Source of the DNA: Kiloniellaceae bacterium
GTDB lineage: Bacteria; Pseudomonadota; Alphaproteobacteria; Kiloniellales; J153
Direction of reading: 5' to 3'
NCBI GenBank assembly: GCA_021776115.1
Contig: JAJFGN010000039.1
Span: 1 to 64,000 of the forward strand
DNA: 64,000 nt
Position numbers and translations under genes: made by a program. Of the stretch, positions 53,751 through 62,545 are shown piece by piece. Each line of letters begins with the position of its first letter. The first letter of the stretch is position 1. The notes beneath the pieces are model-generated. The model worked only from the letters and a program-made list of their open reading frames with translations, searched no databases and was not told the origin of the DNA.

Positions 53751-54821
53751 TTACCGGCTAGCACGGCCCGCGCGCCGCTCGGGTCCAGGAGCCCGCGTCA
53801 CGGCACTCAGGGCCTGGGCACACAACAGCTCGCCCGGCGCGCCGCTGCGCTTGCAGGCCCGCTCGGCCTCGAGCAGCGCGGCTAAGGCCTTGCTTAGCCT
53901 GTCCGGTGTCCAGGCCTGTGTCTGCGCTCGAAACCGTGGCACCGATTTCCAGAACGGCGGCGGCCGCAGCTTTTTCATCGCCGCGTCCGGCGCGGCACCC
54001 TGCACGACCAGGCCGGCGACCAAATGTAGCCGCTGCAAATGCCGGGCCGCCGCCCGCAAGATCGCCACCGGGTTCGCCCCTTCGCGCAGGCTCCGCGACA
54101 GGGCGCGCTCCATCGCCAGAAGATCGCCGTCGCCAAGGGCATAAGCCAGATCGTCCATGGAGAGGGCCGCGTTGTCGCCGATACAGGCCTGCGCGTCCTC
54201 GATCTCAATCCGGCGCCGCGCCGGCTGCGGCTCACCTCGGCCCGCGCCCATATACAGCAGCAGTTTCTCAAGTTCGCACCGGGTCGTCATGCGGTCGCCC
54301 CCTAGGTTGGCGACGAGATAGGCAAGCGCGTCGGGCGCCGCGCTCAACCCGGCCTCCCTCAAGGTCTCCCCAATCAAGGCCGGCAACACGCGCTCGTCGT
54401 CGCGGTAACAAGGCAGGGCCGCGGTCTCGGCCGCACCTTCGAAGGCTTTGCGCAGGGCGGAGCGCGCCGGCAAGTCGCCGGCCTCGACCACAACCAGGGA
54501 ATCGCTTGGCGTTCCGGCCAGCAAGCCGGCGACCGCCGGCGCCGAAGCTTCGTCGGCGTCGCGCAAGCGCACGGCGCGGCGGCCGCCGCCAAAGGCCATC
54601 GCGGCCGCCTCGTCGCCTAGGCGCGCCGGATCGGATTTCACCTCGGCGTTGGTCAGCTCCGCGACGCGAAACGGATCGGCGGGATCGCCAGCCACCAAAG
54701 CGGTGAGGGCGCGCGCCCGCTCGCGCACCAAACCGCTATCCGGACCGTAGAGCAGCACCGCGCGCACGGCCGGCGGCGGTGCGCGCAGGAAACGTTCGAT
54801 ATCCCTTGGGGCGATCTTCAT
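53751..54821 (-). CDS. holA: DNA polymerase III delta subunit HolA
   Basis: Opens the sliding clamp within the clamp-loader complex. From the ATG at 54821 it has 356 residues: IERFLRAPPPAVRAVLLYGP, the SGLVRERARALTALVAGDPA block, LVANLGGDRMTTRCELEKLL and LREGANPVAILRAAARHLQR. An ATG 18 bases upstream (54839) lies inside the palindrome element. No ribosome site is visible ahead of either start, and the 264-bp element begins 5 bases upstream of 54821, so the leader was probably replaced. In other alphaproteobacteria holA directly follows lptE. Confidence 0.93.
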   Translation of the reverse strand: MKIAPRDIERFLRAPPPAVRAVLLYGPDSGLVRERARALTALVAGDPADPFRVAELTNAEVKSDPARLGDEAAAMAFGGGRRAVRLRDADEASAPAVAGLLAGTPSDSLVVVEAGDLPARSALRKAFEGAAETAALPCYRDDERVLPALIGETLREAGLSAAPDALAYLVANLGGDRMTTRCELEKLLLYMGAGRGEPQPARRRIEIEDAQACIGDNAALSMDDLAYALGDGDLLAMERALSRSLREGANPVAILRAAARHLQRLHLVAGLVVQGAAPDAAMKKLRPPPFWKSVPRFRAQTQAWTPDRLSKALAALLEAERACKRSGAPGELLCAQALSAVTRAPGPERRAGRASR

Positions 54822-54825
54822 GTCG

Positions 54826-55089
54826 AGAGCATAGTCCATTCATATTGAATCATTTGACCGGTATTTCGCGTCTGCTGGCTAGGCACGGTTCACGCTGCGG
54901 TCTCGATGACCGCAAGTGGGCCGTAACGACGTCCAGCGGGCGCGAAATACCGGCCTCCGGTGGGCCAAATCAGGCCATCGTCGTCGTTACGAAACTTGCC
55001 CGATGCCCCGCATCGCGCTGCGTTCCGTGCCTAGCCGAGTGACCTGATTTGGCGCCATCAAATGGTTCAATATGAATGGACTATGCTCT
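54826..55089. repeat. 264-bp multi-palindrome element between holA and the LysE gene
   Basis: The ends are inverted repeats matching at 31 of 32 positions (54826-54857 with 55058-55089; left end begins AGAGCATAGTCCATTCATAT). Inside are further pairs: B 54858-54878/54933-54953 (19 of 21), C 54877-54888/55025-55036 (12 of 12), F 54923-54931/54982-54990 (9 of 9), D 54964-54974/55043-55053 (11 of 11), plus hairpins 54897-54913 and 55001-55015. B+D and C+F cross one another, so two alternative folds exist inside the same outer stem. No coding potential. It fills the gap exactly, starting 5 bases before the holA ATG and ending 5 bases before the LysE stop. Confidence 0.85.
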
Positions 55090-55094
55090 AAGCT

Positions 55095-55718
55095 TCAGGC
55101 CGCGCGCCGGATCGTGGCGGTTAGCAACCCGGCCCCAATCAAAAAGGAGCCGCCGATCCGGTTCACGGTCTTCATGGCCGAGGTCGAGCGGAGGCTCCGG
55201 CGCAGGCGGCTCGCGAAGAGCGCATAAAGCAGGGCATTGATCACCCCCAAACCGACAAACGTCGCACCGAGCAAAACGAACTGCGGCAGCAAGGACGCCT
55301 CGGGCGCGACAAAGTGCGGTAGGAAGGCGACGTAGAAGGCGATCGACTTCGGATTCAGCGATGTCACCAGCCAAGTTCGCGCCAGCATAGCCCGCCCATC
55401 GCCGGCCCCCGCCGCAAGGACCTCGACCGGCGCGGGTGGGCTCCGCCACATCTTGACGCCCAGCCAAATCAAATACATCGCGCCGGCCCATTTCAGCACG
55501 GTGAAAAGCGTGGCCGAGGCCGCCAATATCGTCCCCAGACCGATCAACGAGAGCGTGACGCTGGTCGTGTCGCCCAAGCCGACGCCCGCGACGCAGGTCA
55601 AAGCCGCGCCCCGGCCGCGCGCCAGCGCGTACGACACAACAAGAATAACCGTCGGTCCGGGCACAGCCAGGACCGCGACGGTCGCCAAAACATAGCTCAG
55701 ATACAACTCGATCGGCAC
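55095..55718 (-). CDS. LysE/RhtB family amino-acid exporter
   Basis: A 207-residue inner-membrane protein with about six hydrophobic helices. MPIELYLSYVLATVAVLAVP followed by the family signature GPTVILVVSYALARGRGAAL, then VAGVGLGDTTSVTLSLIGLG and NPKSIAFYVAFLPHFV place it in LysE/RhtB. The substrate is unknown. It lies between holA and lptE, and interrupts the common lptE-holA adjacency; the palindrome element borders its 3' end. Confidence 0.93.
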   Translation of the reverse strand: MPIELYLSYVLATVAVLAVPGPTVILVVSYALARGRGAALTCVAGVGLGDTTSVTLSLIGLGTILAASATLFTVLKWAGAMYLIWLGVKMWRSPPAPVEVLAAGAGDGRAMLARTWLVTSLNPKSIAFYVAFLPHFVAPEASLLPQFVLLGATFVGLGVINALLYALFASRLRRSLRSTSAMKTVNRIGGSFLIGAGLLTATIRRAA

Positions 55719-55844
55719 AGACAGAATCCCGCGTCATTCAGGGTAAGGAGGGATAGTCAACGCAGACCGGGCGCGGCCCGTCAATCGTCTGTTTGACGCC
55801 CGCGCGGACGAGCCAGACGCGTCTACCAGGCCCGTCTAAAGGTA

Positions 55845-56375
55845 TTACTTCCTGGCGATCCGGGCGAAGTACACCGCGAGGCGGTTGCTGATTTCATCGG
55901 AGATTTCGCGCAGCGCGCGCTTTCGCGCATCGGACTCTGAAAACAAGGTCGCGAACTGACTTTCCAGAATATTGTAGCTGTTGATGGAGCGGCTGCGCCC
56001 CTTGAACAGTTCCTTTCCCGAGCGCCCGTCACTCAACACGAAATTGGCGGCAACGATTAGGTTCGAACGGGTCGCGGTTTCGTCTTTGCGGATACCCAAT
56101 TCCTCGAGCGTTTCCGACACCACGACCTGGAGACTATAGGCCGGGTTAGCGGGTTGACCCCGGGGGTTCAGGCGATCGCGCAGTAAGTTGTGCAACTGTT
56201 GGCCGACCCGATCGGGCATCGGTTGAATTCGAACCGATGCCAGCTGGTCCTGCGCACTCAACCCGTTATCGCCGCGGCCATACAGCGGTTGAAAGCCGCA
56301 GCCCGCCATGGCTAGTGCCAAAAAGAAAACACAGCCGGCGACGCCGGCGCGCCGCAGCCGTTTAAACCACAACAT
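55845..56375 (-). CDS. lptE: LPS assembly lipoprotein LptE
   Basis: Outer-membrane plug that partners LptD in LPS insertion. From the ATG at 56375 it has 176 residues: signal [18 protein letters not shown] with lipobox MAGC and the FQPLYG motif typical of LptE, then [40 protein letters not shown] and the [20 protein letters not shown] tail. The start overlaps the end of leuS (56362-56375). Order leuS-lptE-holA is usual; here the LysE gene is inserted after lptE. Confidence 0.95.
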   Translation of the reverse strand: MLWFKRLRRAGVAGCVFFLALAMAGCGFQPLYGRGDNGLSAQDQLASVRIQPMPDRVGQQLHNLLRDRLNPRGQPANPAYSLQVVVSETLEELGIRKDETATRSNLIVAANFVLSDGRSGKELFKGRSRSINSYNILESQFATLFSESDARKRALREISDEISNRLAVYFARIARK

Positions 56376-58953
56376 TGACGATCCGATTTTTGACAACGAT
56401 GACCTTTCTGAGCGCCTTGCCCTCGACCAGGCGTTGAACCGCCGGGTCCGCCAGCGCTCGTTCGCGCGCCGCCGCTTCCTCGGTGTCACGCGGCAGGTCG
56501 ATCGTCGCGCGCAACTTACCATTGACCTGAACCGCGACGGTCACGGACTCGTCGATCACAAGCGCAGGATCGGCTTCCGGCCAAGGCAGCGTGACCAGCA
56601 GGTCAGCGTAGCCCAGGCTGCGCCACATTTCCTCGCCCAGATGCGGCATCATGGGAGCGGTTAAGCGGGCGAGCACTTCAAAGGCCTCGCGCAACGCCCA
56701 ATAATCCTCGCTGCCTCTCGCTTGAAACGCCGTCACGGCGTTGGTGAACTCGTAGACTTGCGCGACCGCCCGGTTGAACCTAAACGCCTCGATGTCCCTA
56801 GTCACGCCATCGATCGTCTTGTGCGCCGCGCGCCGCAGCGCCGTCGCGGCATCGCCCATCTTCGCCGGCATGGGCGCGCCGGCCGGCGGCAAGTTGGGCG
56901 CCGCTTCTCCAATCAGGCGCCACAGCCGCTGGGTGAAACGCCAAGCGCCTTCAATCCCCCCCGCGGTCCATTCCATGTCGCGCTCCGGCGGGCTGTCGGA
57001 CAGCATGAACCAGCGGGCGGTGTCGGCGCCGTAAGTCTCAATGATATGCTCGGGATCGACGACGTTGCTCTTCGATTTGCTCATCTTTTCGGAGCGGCCG
57101 ACGGTCACTGGGTTGCCGGAATCCCGGTGAACTGCCGATCCATCCGGGCGCTTATCGATTTCATCGGGGGTTAGCCAGCCACCGGCTTCGCTCCGGTAGG
57201 TTTCGTGGCAGACCATACCCTGGGTAAAAAGACCCGCGAAGGGCTCCTCGATGCTGGTGTAGCCGAAGCGCTTTAAGCCGCGGGTAAAGAAGCGCGAATA
57301 CAGAAGATGCAGAATCGCATGCTCGATGCCGCCGACGTACTGGTCGACCGGCATCCAGCGATCGACCATATCCCGGTCGAGCGGTTTGTCCTCGACTTGC
57401 GGACAACAGAAGCGGGCGAAGTACCACGAGGAATCGACGAAGGTATCCATCGTGTCGGTATCGCGCTCAGCCGTGGCGCCGCAGGAGGGGCAGTTGGTGT
57501 TCTTCCAGCTCGGGTGGTGGTGCAGGGGGTTGCCCGGCTTATCGAATGTCACGTCGTCGGGCAGCAGAACCGGCAGTCGATCCGCGGGCACCGGCACCGG
57601 CCCACAGGCCGGGCAATGCACGATCGGAATGGGGCACCCCCAATAGCGTTGGCGCGACAGGCCCCAGTCGCGCAAGCGGTACTGCACCGTGCCGGTACCC
57701 ATTTCCTGTGCTTCCAGGCGGGCGATGACCGCCTTCTTGGCATCCGGTACGCTCATGCCGTTCATGAAATCGGAGTTGTAGATTCTGCCGTCGCCAACAT
57801 AGGCCGTGTCGCCGACAGCGAAATCCTGGGCATCGGCGTCGGGCGGCAGGACCACCGGTAAGACGCCCAAGGTGTACTTGCGGGCGAAATCCAGGTCGCG
57901 CTGGTCGTGCGCGGGGCAGCCGAAAATCGCGCCCGTGCCATAGTCCATGAGCACGAAGTTGGCCACGTAAAGCGGCAGCTCTTGGCCTTCGACAAAAGGG
58001 TGCAGCACCTTCAACCCGGTGTCGTAACCTTTCTTTTCCGCCGTCTCGATGGCTTCTTCGCTGGTCCCCAAGCGGTCGCATTCGGCGACGAAATCAGCCA
58101 AGTCCGGGTCGGACGCCGCCAACTCCGCCGCCAGGGGGTGATGTGGCGACAGGGCGCAGAAGGACGCGCCAAAGAGCGTGTCGGGCCGGGTCGTGAAGAT
58201 CTCGAGCGGCGTCTCGCGCCCGGCGATCTTGAAGTAGACCCGCGCGCCTTCGGACCGACCGATCCAGTTTTGCTGCATCAGGCGGACCTTCTCCGGCCAG
58301 CGGTCGAGGCGCCCAAGAGCCTGCAGCAGATCCTCGGAAAACTCGGTGATCTTGAAGAACCATTGGGACAACTTGCGCCGTTCGATCGGCGCGCCGGAAC
58401 GCCAGCCCTTGCCCTCGACGACCTGCTCGTTGGCCAGGACCGTTTGGTCCACCGGATCCCAGTTAACCCAGGATTCGCGGCGATAAATGAGATCGTGTTC
58501 CAGGAATTCGAGGAACAAGTGCTGCTGATGCTTATAGTAGCTGGGATCGCAGGTCGCGATTTCGCGCTCCCAGTCGATGGACAGGCCCATCATCTTAAGC
58601 TGCGCGCGCATGGCGGCGATGTTTTTGTGTGTCCACTCCGCGGGGGGCTCCCCCCGCTCCATGGCCGCGTTCTCCGCGGGAAGGCCGAAGGCGTCCCAGC
58701 CCATCGGGTGCAACACCGAGAATCCGCGCGCGCGTTTGTACCGCGCAATCACGTCGCCGATCGTATAATTGCGCACATGGCCCATATGGATGCGCCCCGA
58801 GGGATAGGGAAACATCTCGAGGACATAGTATTTTGGCTTCGGCGGGGCCCCGGGTTGGGCCGCCGGCTCGGAGTCGCGGGCCGTGAAACAGCCGCCGCGC
58901 TCCCACGCCGCCTGCCACTTGGCCTCGGATTCCTTGAAGTTATAACGGCTCAT
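56362..58953 (-). CDS. leuS: Leucyl-tRNA synthetase
   Basis: Class I synthetase. The 863-residue protein starts [20 protein letters not shown] and has the HIGH motif as HMGH in [20 protein letters not shown] (about residue 56), the editing domain (about 220-410) with GVLPVVLP-type region, a zinc-like cysteine set (CPACGP and NCPSCG), the KMSKS loop in [20 protein letters not shown] near residue 625, and the anticodon and C-terminal domains. Length is normal. The gene lies 127 bases downstream of the DUF3576 gene and overlaps lptE by 14 bases. Confidence 0.99.
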   Translation of the reverse strand: MSRYNFKESEAKWQAAWERGGCFTARDSEPAAQPGAPPKPKYYVLEMFPYPSGRIHMGHVRNYTIGDVIARYKRARGFSVLHPMGWDAFGLPAENAAMERGEPPAEWTHKNIAAMRAQLKMMGLSIDWEREIATCDPSYYKHQQHLFLEFLEHDLIYRRESWVNWDPVDQTVLANEQVVEGKGWRSGAPIERRKLSQWFFKITEFSEDLLQALGRLDRWPEKVRLMQQNWIGRSEGARVYFKIAGRETPLEIFTTRPDTLFGASFCALSPHHPLAAELAASDPDLADFVAECDRLGTSEEAIETAEKKGYDTGLKVLHPFVEGQELPLYVANFVLMDYGTGAIFGCPAHDQRDLDFARKYTLGVLPVVLPPDADAQDFAVGDTAYVGDGRIYNSDFMNGMSVPDAKKAVIARLEAQEMGTGTVQYRLRDWGLSRQRYWGCPIPIVHCPACGPVPVPADRLPVLLPDDVTFDKPGNPLHHHPSWKNTNCPSCGATAERDTDTMDTFVDSSWYFARFCCPQVEDKPLDRDMVDRWMPVDQYVGGIEHAILHLLYSRFFTRGLKRFGYTSIEEPFAGLFTQGMVCHETYRSEAGGWLTPDEIDKRPDGSAVHRDSGNPVTVGRSEKMSKSKSNVVDPEHIIETYGADTARWFMLSDSPPERDMEWTAGGIEGAWRFTQRLWRLIGEAAPNLPPAGAPMPAKMGDAATALRRAAHKTIDGVTRDIEAFRFNRAVAQVYEFTNAVTAFQARGSEDYWALREAFEVLARLTAPMMPHLGEEMWRSLGYADLLVTLPWPEADPALVIDESVTVAVQVNGKLRATIDLPRDTEEAAARERALADPAVQRLVEGKALRKVIVVKNRIVNVVV

Positions 58954-59080
58954 GCTGGTTCCAGGGCCGGGTCGCCGGCACCGCATCGTATTGTCACGAG
59001 CCCACGGCGGGGGCCGAAGCAGCGCCAATCAAATGAAAGGAAATTGGTAGCGCCGCCGCGCTTTCGCCGCCACCGCTCTC

Positions 59081-59641
59081 CTACTGCAGGCCGGCGATGC
59101 GAAGCTGCCGCGCCCGTACGAGAATGGCATTTTCCAGATCGGCGCCGGTTTGCGGCTCAACGCCGGCGTCAACCCAGTTCCCGTCGGCGCCTTGAAGCTG
59201 CCGGAACACGCTGGTGCGCAGACCGTCCGCCCGTAACTCCCGTCCCAAAATGTAGACGGTGACCTTGAAGCGCTCTTCTCTCACCTCCGGCGGCGTGTAC
59301 CAGTCCGTGATGATGACCCCGCCAAAAGGATCGGCCGATGCCAGTGGCATGAAGGACATGGTGTCCAGAGAGGCACGCCAGAGGAAGCTGTTGACGCCGA
59401 TTCCGCCCTCGCCGCCCTGGCCGGGCTCGGGCGGTGCGTCGGTGCCGATACCAAGACCGCCGGGGCCGAAAATGCTGCCGGGGCTGCTATAGCCGCCGGC
59501 GTGGCTGCCTTTGTTGCCTTTGCCCGTAGGGGTCGTATAGTCGGTATTCGGGTCGGCGAGCGAGCATGCCGCTAGAAACACGGCCGCCAGGCCGATGGCT
59601 CCAAGCCTTCGCATGCAGGTGACGATAGCCTTGTACTTCAT
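59081..59641 (-). CDS. DUF3576 lipoprotein
   Basis: A 186-residue lipoprotein with signal LGAIGLAAVFLAACSLADP (lipobox LAAC). A glycine-rich linker (about 40-70) precedes a conserved domain: GIGVNSFLWRASLDTMSFMP, LASADPFGGVIITDWYTPPE, RFKVTVYILGRELRADGLRT and LENAILVRARQLRIAG. This is the alphaproteobacterial DUF3576 found upstream of leuS. Function unknown; probably an outer-membrane-associated factor by its lipobox. Convergent with nothing; the sulfotransferase gene is 151 bases upstream on the same strand. Confidence 0.93.
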   Translation of the reverse strand: MKYKAIVTCMRRLGAIGLAAVFLAACSLADPNTDYTTPTGKGNKGSHAGGYSSPGSIFGPGGLGIGTDAPPEPGQGGEGGIGVNSFLWRASLDTMSFMPLASADPFGGVIITDWYTPPEVREERFKVTVYILGRELRADGLRTSVFRQLQGADGNWVDAGVEPQTGADLENAILVRARQLRIAGLQ

Positions 59642-59792
59642 CGCGCCCACCAAACTTCGTTGTGTCCCAAACCGCCGCAGTGGATCCCCATCCCGATCCA
59701 GCCGACAGCCTGTTTTCCCTTCAATCCAGCCGCTTGCATAGCGCGAAACGGCGCCGTGCGCAACGTTCCGGCGTGTCCGTTTCTGAGGCGCT

Positions 59793-60920
59793 TCAGTATT
59801 CCCAGCCATAGTCCCGCGCCATCTCGGGTGGAAGGATCTCCCAGGCCCTTTTGCGCTGCGCCTCGGTGAAGACGCTCCGCCACTCTTCCGTTTCGCCCTT
59901 GCGCAGGTGAACTGTCTCGGCCTTGGCATCGGCCGCGAAGTCCGCGCGCGAAATGTCGTAAAATTTTAGGACCTCGGCAAAATATGTCTCGGGCTCGGCG
60001 AGAAAGGATTCAAAGCTCATGAACAAGACCGACAAGGGCGGATCCGCCTGCGCGGCGATGGTGCGCCAACCGGCCAGGAACTCGATTTGCAGGGGTAAAT
60101 AGTGCTCGAGGCACCAATCGATCAACTCCTCCATGCTTGCGGCCAAGGTGCCAGCGGGCGGCACGATCTTTCGCCACAAAGGACCCATGACGCGCTTGCC
60201 GACATCGTCTCGGACGAAGTGCGCCCAGGAAAGGGCCGCCTGCCTGGGATCGCGGTGGTGTACGATCAAGCGATCGATTCCAGCGTCGCGTAGGGTCGCA
60301 AGGTTGTGTGCGGTCGGCCCAATGTGCTCCTTGACGGCGACGCCACCCTTTGCCGCCTCGACGACCCGCGAGGGCACCAAGCAGCAATCCGGGAAAAGCC
60401 CGAGAGAGAAATAGCATTGGGCCAGGCCGAGGCCTTGCGCCAGCTTGTTCCAAATGCTCTCGCTCGCCGATTTCGGCAGGGTCGAAATCACCAGCGCCGG
60501 CAGGCCGCGCTCGATACTCTTTTCACGCCGGGTGCTGAACTCGGCGGGATCCGAGCGAATTGGGTTGAGCGGCAGGATGAGCCCGGCGGCCATGGCCTCC
60601 GCCTCGCCCCGCCGGTTCTGCGCCAGCAGGAAGTTCACCAATGCAGCGCGGGAACGCATGTCGTCCGGTTGGCGCTGAACTCCGGCGCGGGTCAAGTCGA
60701 TCGCACGGGCCAGATTGGCCTGAGCTTGAGGATCGCGGCCCTGGCGATAGTCGATGGACGTCAGCATCACCAGCGTATCCACATGATCGGGCGCGGCCCG
60801 CGCGATGCGCTCGTAAATCTGACGCGCGCCGTCCAAATCTCCCGCGAAGTGCTTGGTCTGCGCCATGCTAAAAGCTTGGGTCAGGGAAACCGTTTGGGTC
60901 GTGGTCTGCGCTTCGCTCAA
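59793..60920 (-). CDS. TPR-containing sulfotransferase family protein
   Basis: About 375 residues from a TTG at 60920; TTG 61007 (404 residues) or ATG 60866 are alternatives and the true start is uncertain. One or two TPR-like repeats at the N-terminus (FAGDLDGARQIYERIARAAP and QAQANLARAIDLTRA) precede the sulfotransferase domain: 5'-PSB-like LVISTLPKSASESIWNKLAQ, 3'-PB-like IVHHRDPRQAALSWAHFVRD, and the terminal FADAKAETVH-like (AETVHLRKGETEEWRSVFTE). It would transfer sulfate from PAPS. The acceptor is unknown; no sulfated surface-polysaccharide genes are in the window. Divergent from the oxygenase fusion gene. Confidence 0.75.
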   Translation of the reverse strand: MSEAQTTTQTVSLTQAFSMAQTKHFAGDLDGARQIYERIARAAPDHVDTLVMLTSIDYRQGRDPQAQANLARAIDLTRAGVQRQPDDMRSRAALVNFLLAQNRRGEAEAMAAGLILPLNPIRSDPAEFSTRREKSIERGLPALVISTLPKSASESIWNKLAQGLGLAQCYFSLGLFPDCCLVPSRVVEAAKGGVAVKEHIGPTAHNLATLRDAGIDRLIVHHRDPRQAALSWAHFVRDDVGKRVMGPLWRKIVPPAGTLAASMEELIDWCLEHYLPLQIEFLAGWRTIAAQADPPLSVLFMSFESFLAEPETYFAEVLKFYDISRADFAADAKAETVHLRKGETEEWRSVFTEAQRKRAWEILPPEMARDYGWEY

Positions 60921-61121
60921 GGGTTCTGATCCGATTTTTGGGCTTGTGTGCGCGGAGTATGTCGAACTTGGGTTGGCTCGGCAAGAATCCGGGACAAACC
61001 GGTACAAGCACGCCGGCCTGGCGCCGGAAGCTGTACGCGCGGGCGCTGTTATGCTAAGCCTGCGCGCCCTTTTCGATGCATTCGTGACGCCGCTCTTTCG
61101 GGGGCGCGGAGGCTGCTATCT

Positions 61122-62309
61122 ATGTCGCTAATGCCGCCACCGGCAAATCCGCGCCGTTTGGGCGCGGGCGATCGCATCCCCGACTTCGGCTGGCTCGATA
61201 CTCGGGGATGCCATTTCGCGCTCGACCAACCGGCACACGCCGGGCGCGTGAGTGTCGTTCTGGTGAGCGCTGCGGCGACCGGCGCCCAGCGTGAACTAGC
61301 GAAACTGCGCGACCTGCACCAAAAGTTGCGCGCCTTGGATGCCCAAGTCATCGCCGTGACGCCCGCGCCGGCAGGCGAAAACGCCGCGCTGACAGCCAAG
61401 ATGAATCTGCCGTTCCCGGTGCTATCCGATGTGAGCTTCGCCCTGGGCCGAGCCCTGGGCTTGGAGCCCGCCGCCAAGGGCTCAAGCGCTAAGAAGAAGG
61501 CCGGCGTCTGCACGGTTATGATTGTCGATCCAAACCAAAGGATCGACAAACTGATCGCGCCGGCAGGCGGTGGCTGCCAAGCGATCCGGGCTCTGACCTT
61601 TTGTGAAAAGCGCGCGGCTGCGGCGCGCCGAATAGAGGACGCGCGCGAAAAGGCCGGGGCGACCGGGCCGGCCGGCGGTGCGACGGTCATCACCGGACAG
61701 GCTCCCGTCCTGATTTTGCCCAAGGTGATCGACCCTGACCACTGTGCGCGCCTCGTGCGGGCGTTCGAAGCCGGCCAAAGCTACGAGGGCGGCGTGGCCA
61801 GTCCCGAACACGGACGCAATGTTCCCATCCAAAAAATCAAGGTTCGCCAAGATGTGGCGCTCGCCGATGACGGGCCTGAGGCGCAAGAGCTGTTCGAAAT
61901 TTTCCGCCACCGCCTGTTCCCGGAAATGAAGAAGGCCTTCAACTACCGTGTGACGCGGGCGGAAACTCTGCGCATCGGCTGTTATACGGCAGAGGCGGGC
62001 GGCCATTTCGTGCCGCACCGCGACGACACCACACCCTATACCGCGCACCGGCGTTTCGCTGCGTCGATCAATCTCAATGCCGGCGACTACGAGGGCGGTT
62101 ATCTGCGCTTTCCCGAATATGGACCACACCTTTACACGGTGGAAACCGGTGGCGCGGTGGTCTTTTCGTGCTCTTTGCTGCATGAGGCGACGCGGATCAC
62201 GCGCGGCCGGCGGTTCGTCTTGCTTGGCTTCTATTATTCCGAGAGCGGACAGGCGATCCGGGAAAAACTTCGCTCACGAGACAATTTCGGCGGGCAAGCG
62301 GCGCCTTAG
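61122..62309 (+). CDS. Fusion of peroxiredoxin-like domain (no peroxidatic Cys) and 2OG-Fe(II) oxygenase
   Basis: A 395-residue protein. Residues ~10-165 look like an AhpC/TSA peroxiredoxin fold: GAGDRIPDFGWLDTRGCHFA, SVVLVSAAATGAQRELAKLR and VIAVTPAPAGENAALTAKMN with LPFPVLSD. The catalytic Cys position of T-x-x-C reads A-A-A-T-G-A-Q, so it is degenerate. Residues ~190-385 form a prolyl-4-hydroxylase-type dioxygenase with iron ligands His299 and Asp301 (HFVPHRDD), distal His354 (LLHEATRI) and 2OG-binding Arg363/364 (RGRRFVLLGFYY). The hydroxylated substrate is unknown. GGAGG lies about 11 bases before the ATG. Confidence 0.88.
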   Translation: MSLMPPPANPRRLGAGDRIPDFGWLDTRGCHFALDQPAHAGRVSVVLVSAAATGAQRELAKLRDLHQKLRALDAQVIAVTPAPAGENAALTAKMNLPFPVLSDVSFALGRALGLEPAAKGSSAKKKAGVCTVMIVDPNQRIDKLIAPAGGGCQAIRALTFCEKRAAAARRIEDAREKAGATGPAGGATVITGQAPVLILPKVIDPDHCARLVRAFEAGQSYEGGVASPEHGRNVPIQKIKVRQDVALADDGPEAQELFEIFRHRLFPEMKKAFNYRVTRAETLRIGCYTAEAGGHFVPHRDDTTPYTAHRRFAASINLNAGDYEGGYLRFPEYGPHLYTVETGGAVVFSCSLLHEATRITRGRRFVLLGFYYSESGQAIREKLRSRDNFGGQAAP

Positions 62310-62545
62310 GACTTCGGAAACATGTTGTGGTAAAAATGCCACGCACGACGTCCATTGGTCTCGCAAATCACCGAGCTAGCTTGACGAACCGGGCATTTAT
62401 TGGCCCTTATTCCACCGTGTTTCCTGAGTTTTCAGTTCTTTGACGAGGGGGCACGCCTAATCTGCCAGTGACTGATGCAAACAAGCAGCAGGGGAAGCGG
62501 GCAGAACACAAATGCATCTACAGCTGTAGAGAGGCGGAGAAGAAA

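Noticed and set aside
57907-59262. A 451-codon frame antisense to leuS
   Set aside because: leuS is complete with its catalytic motifs on the minus strand; the plus frame is a shadow.
62381-62409. Porin promoter with TTGACG and a distant -10
   Set aside because: The -10 candidate CCCTTA is poor. It is mentioned in the porin entry only, not as a feature.
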